A stretch of DNA of 64,000 nucleotides. It comes from Lentisphaeria bacterium. Its GTDB lineage: Bacteria > Verrucomicrobiota > Lentisphaeria > Victivallales > Victivallaceae. Both the position numbers and the translations under genes were made by a program. The stretch spans positions 13,165 to 77,164 of the forward strand of contig JABLYX010000019.1 of assembly GCA_018265615.1 (NCBI GenBank). The letters are read 5' to 3'. Below are positions 16,528 to 24,281 of this stretch, piece by piece. The first letter of the stretch is position 1; every line of letters starts with the position of its first letter. The notes beneath the pieces were generated by a model. That model made no database searches. It had not been told where the DNA came from and saw only the letters and a list, made by a program, of their open reading frames with translations.

Positions 16528-17787
16528 ATGAAACATGAACTGCCGGTGCCCCGCCACGTCGTCGAGCTGATTTCGGAACTGCAGGAGGCGGGCTATGAAT
16601 CGTACATCGTCGGCGGAGCGATCCGCGACCTGCTGCTGGGGCGGGCCCCCAAGGACTTCGACATTTCAACCTCGGCCACGCCGGAAGAGGTGCGCACCGT
16701 CTTCGGCCGCCGTTCGGCCAGGATCATCGGGAAGCGGTTCCGGCTGGTCCATGTGACCTGGAGCGGCGAGCTCTTCGAGGTGAGCACGTTCCGGCAGGCG
16801 CCGGTACACAACGGAGCGAACGCGAAAAAGGACGTGCCGGAGAATCTGATCCTCTCGGACAACTCGTTCGGTACGGCCGAAGAGGATGCGTGGCGGCGTG
16901 ACTTCACGGTCAACGCGCTCTTCTTCGACCCGGTCAGGAGTGAACTCATCGACTTCACGGGCAAGGGGGTCGAGGATATCCGGAACCGGGTGGTCCGCGC
17001 GATCGGGGACCCCGGGATCCGCTTCGAAGAGGATCCCGTGCGCATGCTGCGCGCGCTGAAGCTCATCGGGCAATATGACTTCACAATGGAGTCGGCGACG
17101 GAAAACGCGCTCTTCGCGCACCTCGAACTGATCCGGGTCGCCGCCACGTCGCGCCTCGCGCTCGAACTGGAGAAGATCCTCGCAAGCGCCTACGGCGACA
17201 AGCATCTTCAGGCGTTCCACGACTACGGGCTGCTGCCGTTCTTCCTGCCGGAGCTGAACGCCGCGTGGGATACGCCGCACGGCGACTACGCGCTGAATCT
17301 GCTGAACGAGCGCAACTGCCGGGTGCGGGAAGGCATCTACCGCAACAGCATCTCTCTGGCGATGGCGGCGCTGGCGCTGCCGTTCGTCGAGAAGGAGTGC
17401 GAACATAATCCCGGCGAGCTGTGGGCGCCGGGGCCGGATTCCACGGCCGCGATCCGCGGGGTGCTGGGCCGGCTCTTCAAACCCCAGACGATGATGAACC
17501 GCATGACGCTTTCGGCGGAGCGGGTGCTGATTCTGCAGCCGCTGTTCCGCGACGAAAAGGCGAAGCCGAAGCTGATCGAAACAAAATCATATCCGCACAG
17601 CCGCGAGCTCCTGCTGATCCGCACCGCTGTCTCGGAGGAAGAGACGGCGGCCGTCGAACAACTGTGGCCGCCTGCGCCGCGCCGCCGTTCCGCTTCGATG
17701 CGAAGCGAAGAGAGCGAGCGCCCCCCGAAACGCCGCAGGCGCAGCGGCCGTTCGCGCCGGGGGAAGGAAAAGGAGAAGGAGGCGTAA
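16528..17787 (+). CDS. pcnB: Poly(A) polymerase / CCA-adding enzyme family
   Basis: Class II nucleotidyltransferase of 419 residues. The catalytic head has VGGAIRDLLLGRAPKDFDIST with the metal-binding Asp-x-Asp, then WRRDFTVNALFFDP and the neck motif GIRFEEDPVRMLRALKL. The long C-terminal part (from about residue 385) is very basic (RRRRSGRSRRGKEKEKEA), as in PcnB-type poly(A) polymerases that bind RNA. I favour poly(A) polymerase over a tRNA CCA enzyme for this reason, but sequence alone does not decide it. It is co-transcribed with nadB (9-base gap) and the following glycosidase (4-base gap). Confidence 0.85.
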   Translation: MKHELPVPRHVVELISELQEAGYESYIVGGAIRDLLLGRAPKDFDISTSATPEEVRTVFGRRSARIIGKRFRLVHVTWSGELFEVSTFRQAPVHNGANAKKDVPENLILSDNSFGTAEEDAWRRDFTVNALFFDPVRSELIDFTGKGVEDIRNRVVRAIGDPGIRFEEDPVRMLRALKLIGQYDFTMESATENALFAHLELIRVAATSRLALELEKILASAYGDKHLQAFHDYGLLPFFLPELNAAWDTPHGDYALNLLNERNCRVREGIYRNSISLAMAALALPFVEKECEHNPGELWAPGPDSTAAIRGVLGRLFKPQTMMNRMTLSAERVLILQPLFRDEKAKPKLIETKSYPHSRELLLIRTAVSEEETAAVEQLWPPAPRRRSASMRSEESERPPKRRRRSGRSRRGKEKEKEA

Positions 17788-17791
17788 CGGA

Positions 17792-19141
17792 ATGACGGTT
17801 CCGGGAATGAGGTTCTTCCGCCTCCTGCCGCTTCTGTTGGCGGGCTGCTGTGCATTCGGAGCGGGGGAAAGTGTCCTCACGCACCCCGTGACGGGCAAGC
17901 CGGTCGCCTATGGCGGAAAATTCTCAAACGCGAAAGTGACCGTTCCGGACGCCTACCGGCCCAGGGCGCGTGAGATGCGCGGCGTCTGGGTCGCGACCGT
18001 CGAGAACATCGACTTCCCGGCGCACAACAGCGCCGCCGCGTTCCAGCGCGATTACATCACGGTCGTGAACAACCTGAAAAAAACGAACTTCAACACGATC
18101 CTCTTCCAGGTACGGCCGATGAACGACGCGTTCTACCCGTCGAAACTGAACCCCTGGTCCCGCTGGATGACGGGGACGGAGGGGAAGTCACTCGGGGGCT
18201 TCGACCCGCTCGCATTCATGGTCTCCGAAACGCATAAGCGCGGCCTCGAATTCCATGCGTGGCTGAATCCGTACCGGATCGTCTCTTCCACAAAGCTGCG
18301 CAAGGCGGCTTACCTGAAAACGCTCGACGACAGGAATTTCGCGAAACGCAATCCGCATCTCGTGCTCGAGGTCAGGCGGAAAGACGGCACCTACTCGCTG
18401 CTGCTGAACCCCGGCGAACCGCGCGTCGTGCGCCACATCCTTGCAACGGTGCAGGAAATCGTGCAGAACTATCCGGTCGATGCGATCCACTTCGACGACT
18501 ACTTCTACCTTTACGGCGGCGTGGGGGACGCGGACCACAACACGTTCCGGCAGTACAACCCGCGCAAACTCACGCTTGAGGAGTGGCGGCGCGCGAACGT
18601 CGATGCCGTGATCCGCGGCGTGAAGCAGGAGCTGACCGCGCACAATCGCCGGACCGGGCGTAAGGTCGCATTCGGCGTGAGTCCCTTCGGCATCTGGGCG
18701 AACCGGAAAAGTATGTCGGCGGGATCACTGACGGGAGGGCTCCAATCGTTCTTCGCCCAGTATGCGGATACGCGCGGCTGGGTCAAAAAAGGTTGGGTCG
18801 ACTATATCGTACCGCAGCTCTACTGGCCGTTTTCGATGGACGTCGCCGCGTATGCGGCGCTGGCCGACTGGTGGGCGGAGGTCGTAAGGGGGACGGATGT
18901 GAATCTGTACATCGGCCACGGCGCCTACCGGCTCGGCGCGGACCGGAACTGGCACCGCGGAGAGCTGGCGGACCAGCTCCGGTACAATACGAAGCTGCGC
19001 GAGGTGGACGGCTCGATCCTCTTCTCCTACCGCAACATCTTCACGCCCTCGAACCAGGTCATGAAGGAGGGCACGGGCAGGATCCTGAACGACTACTGGC
19101 GTACGCCGGCGCAGTGCCCGCCCTGCCGGAATGTCCGCTGA
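17792..19141 (+). CDS. GHL10/DUF187 glycosyl hydrolase-like lipoprotein
   Basis: Exported protein of 449 residues with a lipoprotein-type signal (LPLLLAGC, Cys near residue 19 from the first ATG). The family 10-like TIM barrel (YngK type) is recognised by MRGVWVATVENIDFPA, NTILFQVRPMNDAFYPS, EFHAWLNPYRI, the strand IHFDDYFYLYGG with acidic active-site candidates, VAFGVSPFGIW and VDYIVPQLYWPF. The substrate is not known; relatives act on glycan side chains or peptidoglycan-linked polymers. An alternative ATG lies at 17807. It is the last gene of the nadB operon. Confidence 0.88.
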   Translation: MTVPGMRFFRLLPLLLAGCCAFGAGESVLTHPVTGKPVAYGGKFSNAKVTVPDAYRPRAREMRGVWVATVENIDFPAHNSAAAFQRDYITVVNNLKKTNFNTILFQVRPMNDAFYPSKLNPWSRWMTGTEGKSLGGFDPLAFMVSETHKRGLEFHAWLNPYRIVSSTKLRKAAYLKTLDDRNFAKRNPHLVLEVRRKDGTYSLLLNPGEPRVVRHILATVQEIVQNYPVDAIHFDDYFYLYGGVGDADHNTFRQYNPRKLTLEEWRRANVDAVIRGVKQELTAHNRRTGRKVAFGVSPFGIWANRKSMSAGSLTGGLQSFFAQYADTRGWVKKGWVDYIVPQLYWPFSMDVAAYAALADWWAEVVRGTDVNLYIGHGAYRLGADRNWHRGELADQLRYNTKLREVDGSILFSYRNIFTPSNQVMKEGTGRILNDYWRTPAQCPPCRNVR

Positions 19142-19158
19142 TTCTCTTGAAATTCCGT

Positions 19159-19187
19159 TTGCGCCGCCGCGGATAGCGGGATATATT
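19159..19187 (+). promoter_or_regulatory. Promoter for the PHP/aldo-keto reductase/DA1 operon
   Basis: TTGCGC (19159-19164) and TATATT (19182-19187) are 17 bases apart, 49 bases upstream of the ATG at 19236. TATATT is shared with several other promoters in this window. Confidence 0.5.
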
Positions 19188-19235
19188 ATCCGGAACGGTA
19201 TTCAGTCTTGAAGCAACGGAAAGAGGGTCCGGTCC

Positions 19236-20417
19236 ATGAAAGTCGCGGTCGTCTCGAACCCCCGCCATCGCGCCGGGGACATGATCGAATTCCTGCTCCT
19301 GCGGGCAATCCACACGTTCAACAAATTCGTCCCGGCCGACCTGCTGATCGTCGAAGGCGAGCTCGGTGAAACGGAAACCGGATTCCTGTCGGAGCTGTTC
19401 AGGTCGGTGAAGAGCCGCAAGGTTCCGCTGCCGGTCATCTGGCCGGCCCGGGACGGAGGCGGCCCCCTGCCCCCGGCGCCGGAGCGGATCGCCGTCAACG
19501 GAACGGAGGAGGAGCCGGCGGCGCTCGTCGAGCGGATCCGCGCCGCGGCAGGCGGTTTCCCGGAGTTCCGGCGCGCCCCCTTCGAAGCGATACTGGCCGA
19601 GCTCGCCGCCGACGGCTCGATCCGGACCGAACGCTGCGCGATGGCCGTGCCGGAGGTTCCCGGAGTCGGCGACTTCCACGTGCATACCCGCATGGCCTAC
19701 TGCAGCGAAAACATGGACATCCCGAAGGCGCTCGAAATGGCGAAGCTTTCGAATGTCGGGACGGTCGCGTTCACCGAACACTCCGGCCAGCTCTATTTTG
19801 AAGCTCCCGACTACTGGAGCGGCCGCTACGTCTGGCGCACGCGCGGCATGACCGGCGGCTGCCCCGTCATCCGCCGCATGGAGGGATATGAGGAGACGCT
19901 CCGGCAGGGGGCGCGCTCCGGGCGCTTTCTGCACGGCTTCGAGCTCGACGTCGACCGCAACGGCGACGTGGCGCTCGACGGGGCGGACCGCCGTCTCGCG
20001 CAGGTGCGGCTCGGCGCCGTGCATCACATGGCGGAAAAGTACGACCCGCACATCGCCTCCCGGCAATTCCTGTACTGCACGGAGTCGCTGCTGAAATACG
20101 GCGTCCACATTCTCGCGCACCCGTTCCGCATCTTCGCGTGGTCCGGCCTGCCGAAGGCGCCGGAGCTCTTCGAGCCGGTCGCGGAGCTGCTGAGGCGGTA
20201 CGGCGCGGCGGCGGAGATCAACTTCCATCAGAACGACCCCGAGCCGGAATTCTTCGAGCTCTGCCTGAAGAAAGGCGTGAAGCTTTCGCTCGGCAGCGAT
20301 TCGCACAACCTCTACGAGGTCGGATTCTTCCTGCCGCACTTCCGTTTCCTCAAAAAACTCGGAGTCGCGGGGCGGCTCGACGAGGTATTGTTCCAGTTCA
20401 AAGAAAACATAAAATAA
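19236..20417 (+). CDS. PHP-domain metal-dependent phosphoesterase
   Basis: Protein of 393 residues. The C-terminal PHP domain (from about residue 140) has metal ligands in GDFHVHTRMAYCSEN, FTEHSGQLYF, GAVHHMAEKYD, ILAHPFRIF and LGSDSHNLYEVG. The N-terminal 135 residues look like a separate alpha/beta domain (MKVAVVSNPRHRAGDMIEFL) that I do not recognise. PHP proteins of this size include histidinol-phosphatase-like and nucleotide phosphoesterases; the substrate is unknown. It starts the operon that continues with the aldo-keto reductase 6 bases later. Confidence 0.85.
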   Translation: MKVAVVSNPRHRAGDMIEFLLLRAIHTFNKFVPADLLIVEGELGETETGFLSELFRSVKSRKVPLPVIWPARDGGGPLPPAPERIAVNGTEEEPAALVERIRAAAGGFPEFRRAPFEAILAELAADGSIRTERCAMAVPEVPGVGDFHVHTRMAYCSENMDIPKALEMAKLSNVGTVAFTEHSGQLYFEAPDYWSGRYVWRTRGMTGGCPVIRRMEGYEETLRQGARSGRFLHGFELDVDRNGDVALDGADRRLAQVRLGAVHHMAEKYDPHIASRQFLYCTESLLKYGVHILAHPFRIFAWSGLPKAPELFEPVAELLRRYGAAAEINFHQNDPEPEFFELCLKKGVKLSLGSDSHNLYEVGFFLPHFRFLKKLGVAGRLDEVLFQFKENIK

Positions 20418-20423
20418 GGAAGA

Positions 20424-21422
20424 ATGAACATGTTTTATAAACCGGATGAAAGCCGCTATTCGGCCATGAGCTTCCGCCGCTGCGGAAAAAGCGGACTGAA
20501 GCTCCCGGCCGTCTCTCTCGGGCTCTGGCACAACTTCGGCAGCGCCGACGTCTACGACAACGCCCGCGCGATGGCGCAGACCGCCTTCGACCTCGGCATC
20601 ACGCACTTCGACCTCGCGAACAACTACGGGCCGGAACCGGGCTCGGCGGAGATCACCTTCGGCCGCATCCTGAAACAGGACCTCGCGCCGTTCCGCGACG
20701 AGCTCGTGATTTCGAGCAAGGCCGGCTATACGATGTGGCCCGGACCGTACGGCGACTGGGGTTCGCGCAAATACCTCGTCGCAAGCTGCGAACAGAGCTT
20801 GAAGCGCATGAACCTGGAATATGTGGACATCTTCTACCACCACCGCTACGATCCCGAGACCCCGATCGAGGAGTCGATGGGGGCGCTCGACCATCTTGTG
20901 CGCTCCGGCAAGGCGCTCTACGCCGGGATATCGAACTATCCGCCGGAAAAAGCCGCCGAAGCGTTCCGGATCCTGCGCGAGCTCGGCACGCCGTGCGTGC
21001 TGCACCAGATCCCGTACAACATGCTGAACCGCTCGCACGAGCAGCAGGGCTCGTTCCGGCTCCTCGAAAAGGAGGGCGTCGGCGGCATCGTCTTTTCGCC
21101 GCTCGCGCAGGGACTCCTGACGAACCGCTATCTCGAGGGAATTCCGAAGGATTCGCGGGTCATGCGCAACGGGTTCCTCAAGAAGGAGGCGCTGACCCCC
21201 GCCGTGCTTGCGAAGATCGGCAAGCTCAACGCGGTCGCGTCCGGCCGCGGCCAGACACTGGCCGAAATGGCGATCGCCTGGCTGCTGAACCGCCCCGGCG
21301 TAACCTCGGCCCTGATCGGCGCGAGCCGGCCGGAGCAGATCCGCGACGTCGTCGCGGGGCTCGGGAAGCTCGACTTCCCGACGAACGAGCTCGTGCACAT
21401 CGACGCGATCCTCGCGGAGTAG
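20424..21422 (+). CDS. Aldo/keto reductase, L-glyceraldehyde-3-phosphate reductase type
   Basis: NADPH-dependent reductase of 332 residues with the aldo-keto reductase barrel. Active-site residues are recognisable in FDLANNYGPEPGSAE (Asp, Tyr), VISSKAGY (Lys) and YVDIFYHHRYD (His). The cofactor region is VTSALIGASRPEQI. The combination MSFRRCGKSGLKLPAVSLGLWHNFG with ANNYGPEPGSAE matches the YghZ/MgrA (Gpr) subgroup, which detoxifies methylglyoxal and reduces L-glyceraldehyde 3-phosphate. It lies in the middle of the PHP-AKR-DA1 operon with gaps of 6 and 7 bases. Confidence 0.93.
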   Translation: MNMFYKPDESRYSAMSFRRCGKSGLKLPAVSLGLWHNFGSADVYDNARAMAQTAFDLGITHFDLANNYGPEPGSAEITFGRILKQDLAPFRDELVISSKAGYTMWPGPYGDWGSRKYLVASCEQSLKRMNLEYVDIFYHHRYDPETPIEESMGALDHLVRSGKALYAGISNYPPEKAAEAFRILRELGTPCVLHQIPYNMLNRSHEQQGSFRLLEKEGVGGIVFSPLAQGLLTNRYLEGIPKDSRVMRNGFLKKEALTPAVLAKIGKLNAVASGRGQTLAEMAIAWLLNRPGVTSALIGASRPEQIRDVVAGLGKLDFPTNELVHIDAILAE

Positions 21423-21429
21423 CGTTCTC

Positions 21430-22293
21430 ATGCGCGGCATATTCGCACTCATCCTGTGCCTGCTGCCGGTCATCGCGCAGGCGCTCTCCTGCGCCGTGTG
21501 CGGCCGGGAGATCAAAGGGCAGTACCTGCGCTCCGGCGGCAGGGTCCTCTGCTCCGGGGAGTGCTGGGAGAAGCTCCTGCCGCACTGCTCCCTCTGCGAC
21601 GCGCCGCTGGCCGGACGGTACCTGATGTTCAAATCCGGCGGGGAGAAGCATCTGTACTGCCTGAAGTGCTCGGAGCTGCCGCGCTGCTTCTCCTGCGATC
21701 TGCCGACAGACGGCAGAGCGCTCCCCGACGGCCGCGTCTTCTGCCGCGCCTGTTCGAAGGACGCGGTCACGGATCAGGGGGAAGCTGAAACGCTCTACCG
21801 GCAGGCGGAGGCCGATGCGTTCCGGATCATCGGCTCCTCCGGGTGCGGCCGCACCCGGTTCGTCCTCTGCGACCTCGAAACCCTGAATCACGGGCGCAAA
21901 GTCGAAAAGGGGGAGAAATTCGAGCTCGGGCGCTGCCAGTATGAGTACCGGACCCGGGGCCTCCCCGGCCGCCCCCCGAAAACCGTTTCGGAGAAATGCA
22001 CGGTCTACATCCTCGACTCGCTCCCGAAGGCCCAGTTCATCGAGGTCGCCGCGCACGAGGCCGCGCACGACTGGCTGAACCACCATACAAAGGATGTTCC
22101 CCCGCTCTGGAACGAGGGGTTTGCGGAATATATCGCAAGCCTTGTGAACAAACAACACGGGAACAGCTCACGGAACCTGCGCATGGAGGAGAATGAAGAC
22201 CCCGTCTATGGCGCCGGCTACCGCACGGTCCGCGACTACGCCGAAAAGCACGGCTTTGCCGCCCTGCTCGCCCGGCTGAAAGGGAAGTGGTGA
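21430..22293 (+). CDS. Secreted LIM-like / DA1-type zinc metallopeptidase
   Basis: Exported protein of 287 residues. After a signal peptide (1 to about 18) come three CxxC-rich LIM/zinc-finger-like modules (SCAVCGREI, HCSLCDAPL, RCFSCDLP and their partners to about residue 120). A peptidase part follows with HEAAH (His209, Glu210, His213) and a third ligand Glu229 in LWNEGFAEYIASL. This LIM-plus-HExxH...E order is that of the plant DA1 growth-control peptidases (HEMMH...EG), and bacterial relatives are known as protein DA1. All zinc ligands and the catalytic Glu are present. The substrate is unknown; export suggests a periplasmic or extracellular role. Confidence 0.82.
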   Translation: MRGIFALILCLLPVIAQALSCAVCGREIKGQYLRSGGRVLCSGECWEKLLPHCSLCDAPLAGRYLMFKSGGEKHLYCLKCSELPRCFSCDLPTDGRALPDGRVFCRACSKDAVTDQGEAETLYRQAEADAFRIIGSSGCGRTRFVLCDLETLNHGRKVEKGEKFELGRCQYEYRTRGLPGRPPKTVSEKCTVYILDSLPKAQFIEVAAHEAAHDWLNHHTKDVPPLWNEGFAEYIASLVNKQHGNSSRNLRMEENEDPVYGAGYRTVRDYAEKHGFAALLARLKGKW

Positions 22294-22297
22294 AAAG

Positions 22298-22332
22298 CAG
22301 GTGACGGCGGCCGCAACGGCCGCCGTCACCTG
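22298..22332. terminator. Bidirectional terminator hairpin
   Basis: A perfect 15-base stem (CAGGTGACGGCGGCC with its complement) and a 5-base loop lie between convergent genes. On the reverse strand it is followed by CTTTTCA, so it serves mainly the small reverse gene at 22360-22458. Confidence 0.7.
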
Positions 22333-22359
22333 TAATCGCAGCTGTCCCGGCCGGACCGG

Positions 22360-22458
22360 TTACTCTCCGCGTTTCGCGCGCTTCTCGGCGCGCTTTTCCT
22401 TCAGAGTTTTGGCAGGGGCCTTCTTGACATCTTTCTTCACATCGTGACTTTTGCTCAT
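22360..22458 (-). CDS. Small basic Lys/Ala-rich protein, 32 residues
   Basis: Short open frame with a complete expression set: promoter TTGACA-16-TATCTT (22495-22522), an ideal ribosome-binding site AGGAGGTG 6 bases before the ATG, and a terminator hairpin after the TAA. The product begins MSKSHDVKKDVKKAPAKTLK and ends KRAEKRAKRGE; about half of its residues are Lys or Arg. It has no membrane segment. Short lysine-rich proteins of this style are scattered in bacteria and often unannotated; a nucleic-acid-binding or ribosome-associated role is a guess. Confidence 0.75.
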   Translation of the reverse strand: MSKSHDVKKDVKKAPAKTLKEKRAEKRAKRGE

Positions 22459-22494
22459 GGAACACCTCCTTCTGGTTTCTGAACGAACATTACT

Positions 22495-22522
22495 AAGATA
22501 CCACCGTCTCCGGCAATGTCAA
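22495..22522 (-). promoter_or_regulatory. Promoter of the 32-residue gene
   Basis: On the reverse strand TTGACA (22517-22522) and TATCTT (22495-22500) are separated by 16 bases. This gives a leader of about 30 bases before the ATG at 22458. Confidence 0.6.
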
Positions 22523-22570
22523 GCGTTCATCGCCTGAAATGCGCCGCAACAGCCGCAAACCGGATGAATA

Positions 22571-23533
22571 TCACATCAACCCTCCCGGCAATGTCGCGTT
22601 CACCGTCAGAAATGCGATGTAACAGCCGTAAAGCAGCAGCAGCAGCGCGCCCTCCCGGCGAACCACCCTTCTGCCGGTCATCATGAACGGCAGCAGCAAA
22701 ACCGTCGAAAACAGCAGGACGCCCCAGTCGACCGCCGAGATTCCGGCGGCGGAAACCGGCCGGATCAGCGGCGCAACGCCCATGATCCCGAGCGTATTGA
22801 ACATGTTCGAACCGACCACGTTGCCGACCGCGATATCCTGCTCCCCGCGGCAGGCGGCGACGATGCTTGTCGCAAGCTCCGGCAGGCTGGTTCCGACCGC
22901 GACGATCGTAAGGCCGATCACAGCTTCGGAGAGACCGGCCATGCGGCCGAGCCCGACCGCGCCGTCCACCATGAGTTTCCCGCCGAGCACCAGCGCGGCG
23001 AGCCCGCCGAGCACAAGGAGGATGCTGAGCCAGAACGGCCGCGCCTTCGTCTGCGTGGCTTCCTCCGGCGGCGGCGCGTTCATGCGCTTCTCCATGCGGA
23101 TGTTCACAAGGAGGTACGCGATGAGCCCGGCGAAGAAAATCCCCCCGGTGATCCGGCTGAAGCCGCCGAGGAGACACCCGGCCGCCGCCATGGCCACGGT
23201 CGCGCCGATCAGGATCGGCATATCGAACCTTATGACCTTGCGGTGCACGGCAAGCGGCGTAATCACCGCCGAAAGGCCGAGAATCAGCGCAATGTTGCAG
23301 ATATTCGAACCGACCACGTTGCCGATGCTGATGTCCCCGGAGCCGGCAAGCGCGGCCTGCACGCTGACCACAAGCTCCGGCGCACTTGTGGCAAACGCGA
23401 CCAGCGTAAGCCCGATGATGAGCGGGGAAACACCGAAGCCGGCCGCGATCGACACGCCGCCCCTGACCAGGAATTCCGCTCCGAAATAGAGCAATACAAC
23501 GCCGGCGGCAAGCAGGAGAATGATGGTAAGCAT
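22571..23533 (-). CDS. Calcium/sodium antiporter (CaCA family, YrbG-like)
   Basis: Inner-membrane cation exchanger of 320 residues with about ten membrane segments in two inverted halves. Both alpha repeats are present: FATSAPELVVSVQAAL with GNVVGSNICNIALILG in the first half, and VGTSLPELATSIVAA with GNVVGSNMFNTLGIMG in the second. The frame extends to 23560, but the ATG at 23533 gives the family start and lies 1 base after the stop of the azoreductase gene, so the two are coupled. It exports Ca2+ in exchange for Na+ or a similar ion. Confidence 0.93.
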   Translation of the reverse strand: MLTIILLLAAGVVLLYFGAEFLVRGGVSIAAGFGVSPLIIGLTLVAFATSAPELVVSVQAALAGSGDISIGNVVGSNICNIALILGLSAVITPLAVHRKVIRFDMPILIGATVAMAAAGCLLGGFSRITGGIFFAGLIAYLLVNIRMEKRMNAPPPEEATQTKARPFWLSILLVLGGLAALVLGGKLMVDGAVGLGRMAGLSEAVIGLTIVAVGTSLPELATSIVAACRGEQDIAVGNVVGSNMFNTLGIMGVAPLIRPVSAAGISAVDWGVLLFSTVLLLPFMMTGRRVVRREGALLLLLYGCYIAFLTVNATLPGGLM

Positions 23534-23534
23534 A

Positions 23535-24158
23535 TCAGAACTCCGCCGCGAGCGCCGCAATCTCCGCGCGGGCGGCCGCTTCGTTCTTTGCGAGAAGCTC
23601 TCTGCCGAGGTTCGTCCCCTCGAGCGAAATGAACTCCGCGTCGAGCCCGTTGAATTCCGCCCAGAAGCGGAGATAGGGCCGCAGATGATCGAGCTTCTGC
23701 GCCTCCGGCGTGTCGTAAACGCTCCCTGCCGCGCAGAGAAAGAGCGCCTTTTTCCCGCCGAGCAGCGGAAGATACCCCTTCTCCGGATCGACGCCGAAGC
23801 TCCAGCCCGCCTGCGTGACCCGGTCGATCCACTGCTTCAGGAAACAGGGCATGGAGAAGTTCCACATCGGCGTGCTCAGCACGAGGCGGTCGGCCCTCTT
23901 CAGCTGTTCGAACGAGACGCGCGCGGCGTTCCACTCGCCCGCCTCGGCGCCGTCGAGCGCGATGCCGCGTCCGGACTTGAACTTCGCCGCCGCGCCGGCC
24001 TCCCCGAAGCGCGGCTGCCGGACCGCGCCGATGTCGATCTCCTCGATGGTGTAATCCGGATTCCGTTTCAGGAACGCGGCGATGAACTCTTTCGCGAGCC
24101 GCCGCGAATGCGAACGTTCGAGCCGCGGGGAAACCGCGACATGCAACAGGGTCTTCAT
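23535..24158 (-). CDS. azoR: FMN-dependent NADH:quinone oxidoreductase / azoreductase
   Basis: Flavodoxin-like fold enzyme of 207 residues that uses NADH to reduce quinones and azo compounds by two electrons. Family features are LLHVAVSPRLERSHSRRLAKEF at the N terminus (phosphate site), the FMN segment LVLSTPMWNFSMPCFLKQWIDRVTQAG and the following LLGGKKALFLCAAGSVY. The ATG at 24158 has an AAGGAG ribosome-binding site; the frame upstream of it is not conserved. The promoter TTGAAT-16-TATACT lies at 24197-24224. It is followed by the antiporter. Confidence 0.92.
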   Translation of the reverse strand: MKTLLHVAVSPRLERSHSRRLAKEFIAAFLKRNPDYTIEEIDIGAVRQPRFGEAGAAAKFKSGRGIALDGAEAGEWNAARVSFEQLKRADRLVLSTPMWNFSMPCFLKQWIDRVTQAGWSFGVDPEKGYLPLLGGKKALFLCAAGSVYDTPEAQKLDHLRPYLRFWAEFNGLDAEFISLEGTNLGRELLAKNEAAARAEIAALAAEF

Positions 24159-24196
24159 GATTCGATTGCCTCTCCTTGTTGAATGGGAACCAACCA

Positions 24197-24262
24197 AGTA
24201 TACCACAAATCCGGGAAAATTCAATCGCCGGGGATGGCAATTTCGGAAGATCGAAGTATATT
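24197..24262. promoter_or_regulatory. Divergent promoter pair, azoR / MATE
   Basis: Reverse strand: TTGAAT (24219-24224), 16 bases, TATACT (24197-24202), toward the azoreductase gene. Forward strand: TGGCAA (24235-24240), 16 bases, TATATT (24257-24262), toward the MATE gene. The two start regions are back to back. Confidence 0.55.
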
Positions 24263-24281
24263 ATGCATCACACCGGAGAGC

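Noticed and set aside
19059..21770. Long open frame of about 900 codons on the reverse strand
   Set aside because: It is antisense to three convincing genes (PHP, aldo-keto reductase, DA1-like). Its composition is the Arg/Ala/Glu-rich type produced by GC-rich codon shadows and it matches no family.
24183..24281. Upstream in-frame extension of the MATE gene start
   Set aside because: The extension would begin before the promoter -10 box and runs across the divergent azoR promoter, so it cannot be transcribed from the visible promoter.
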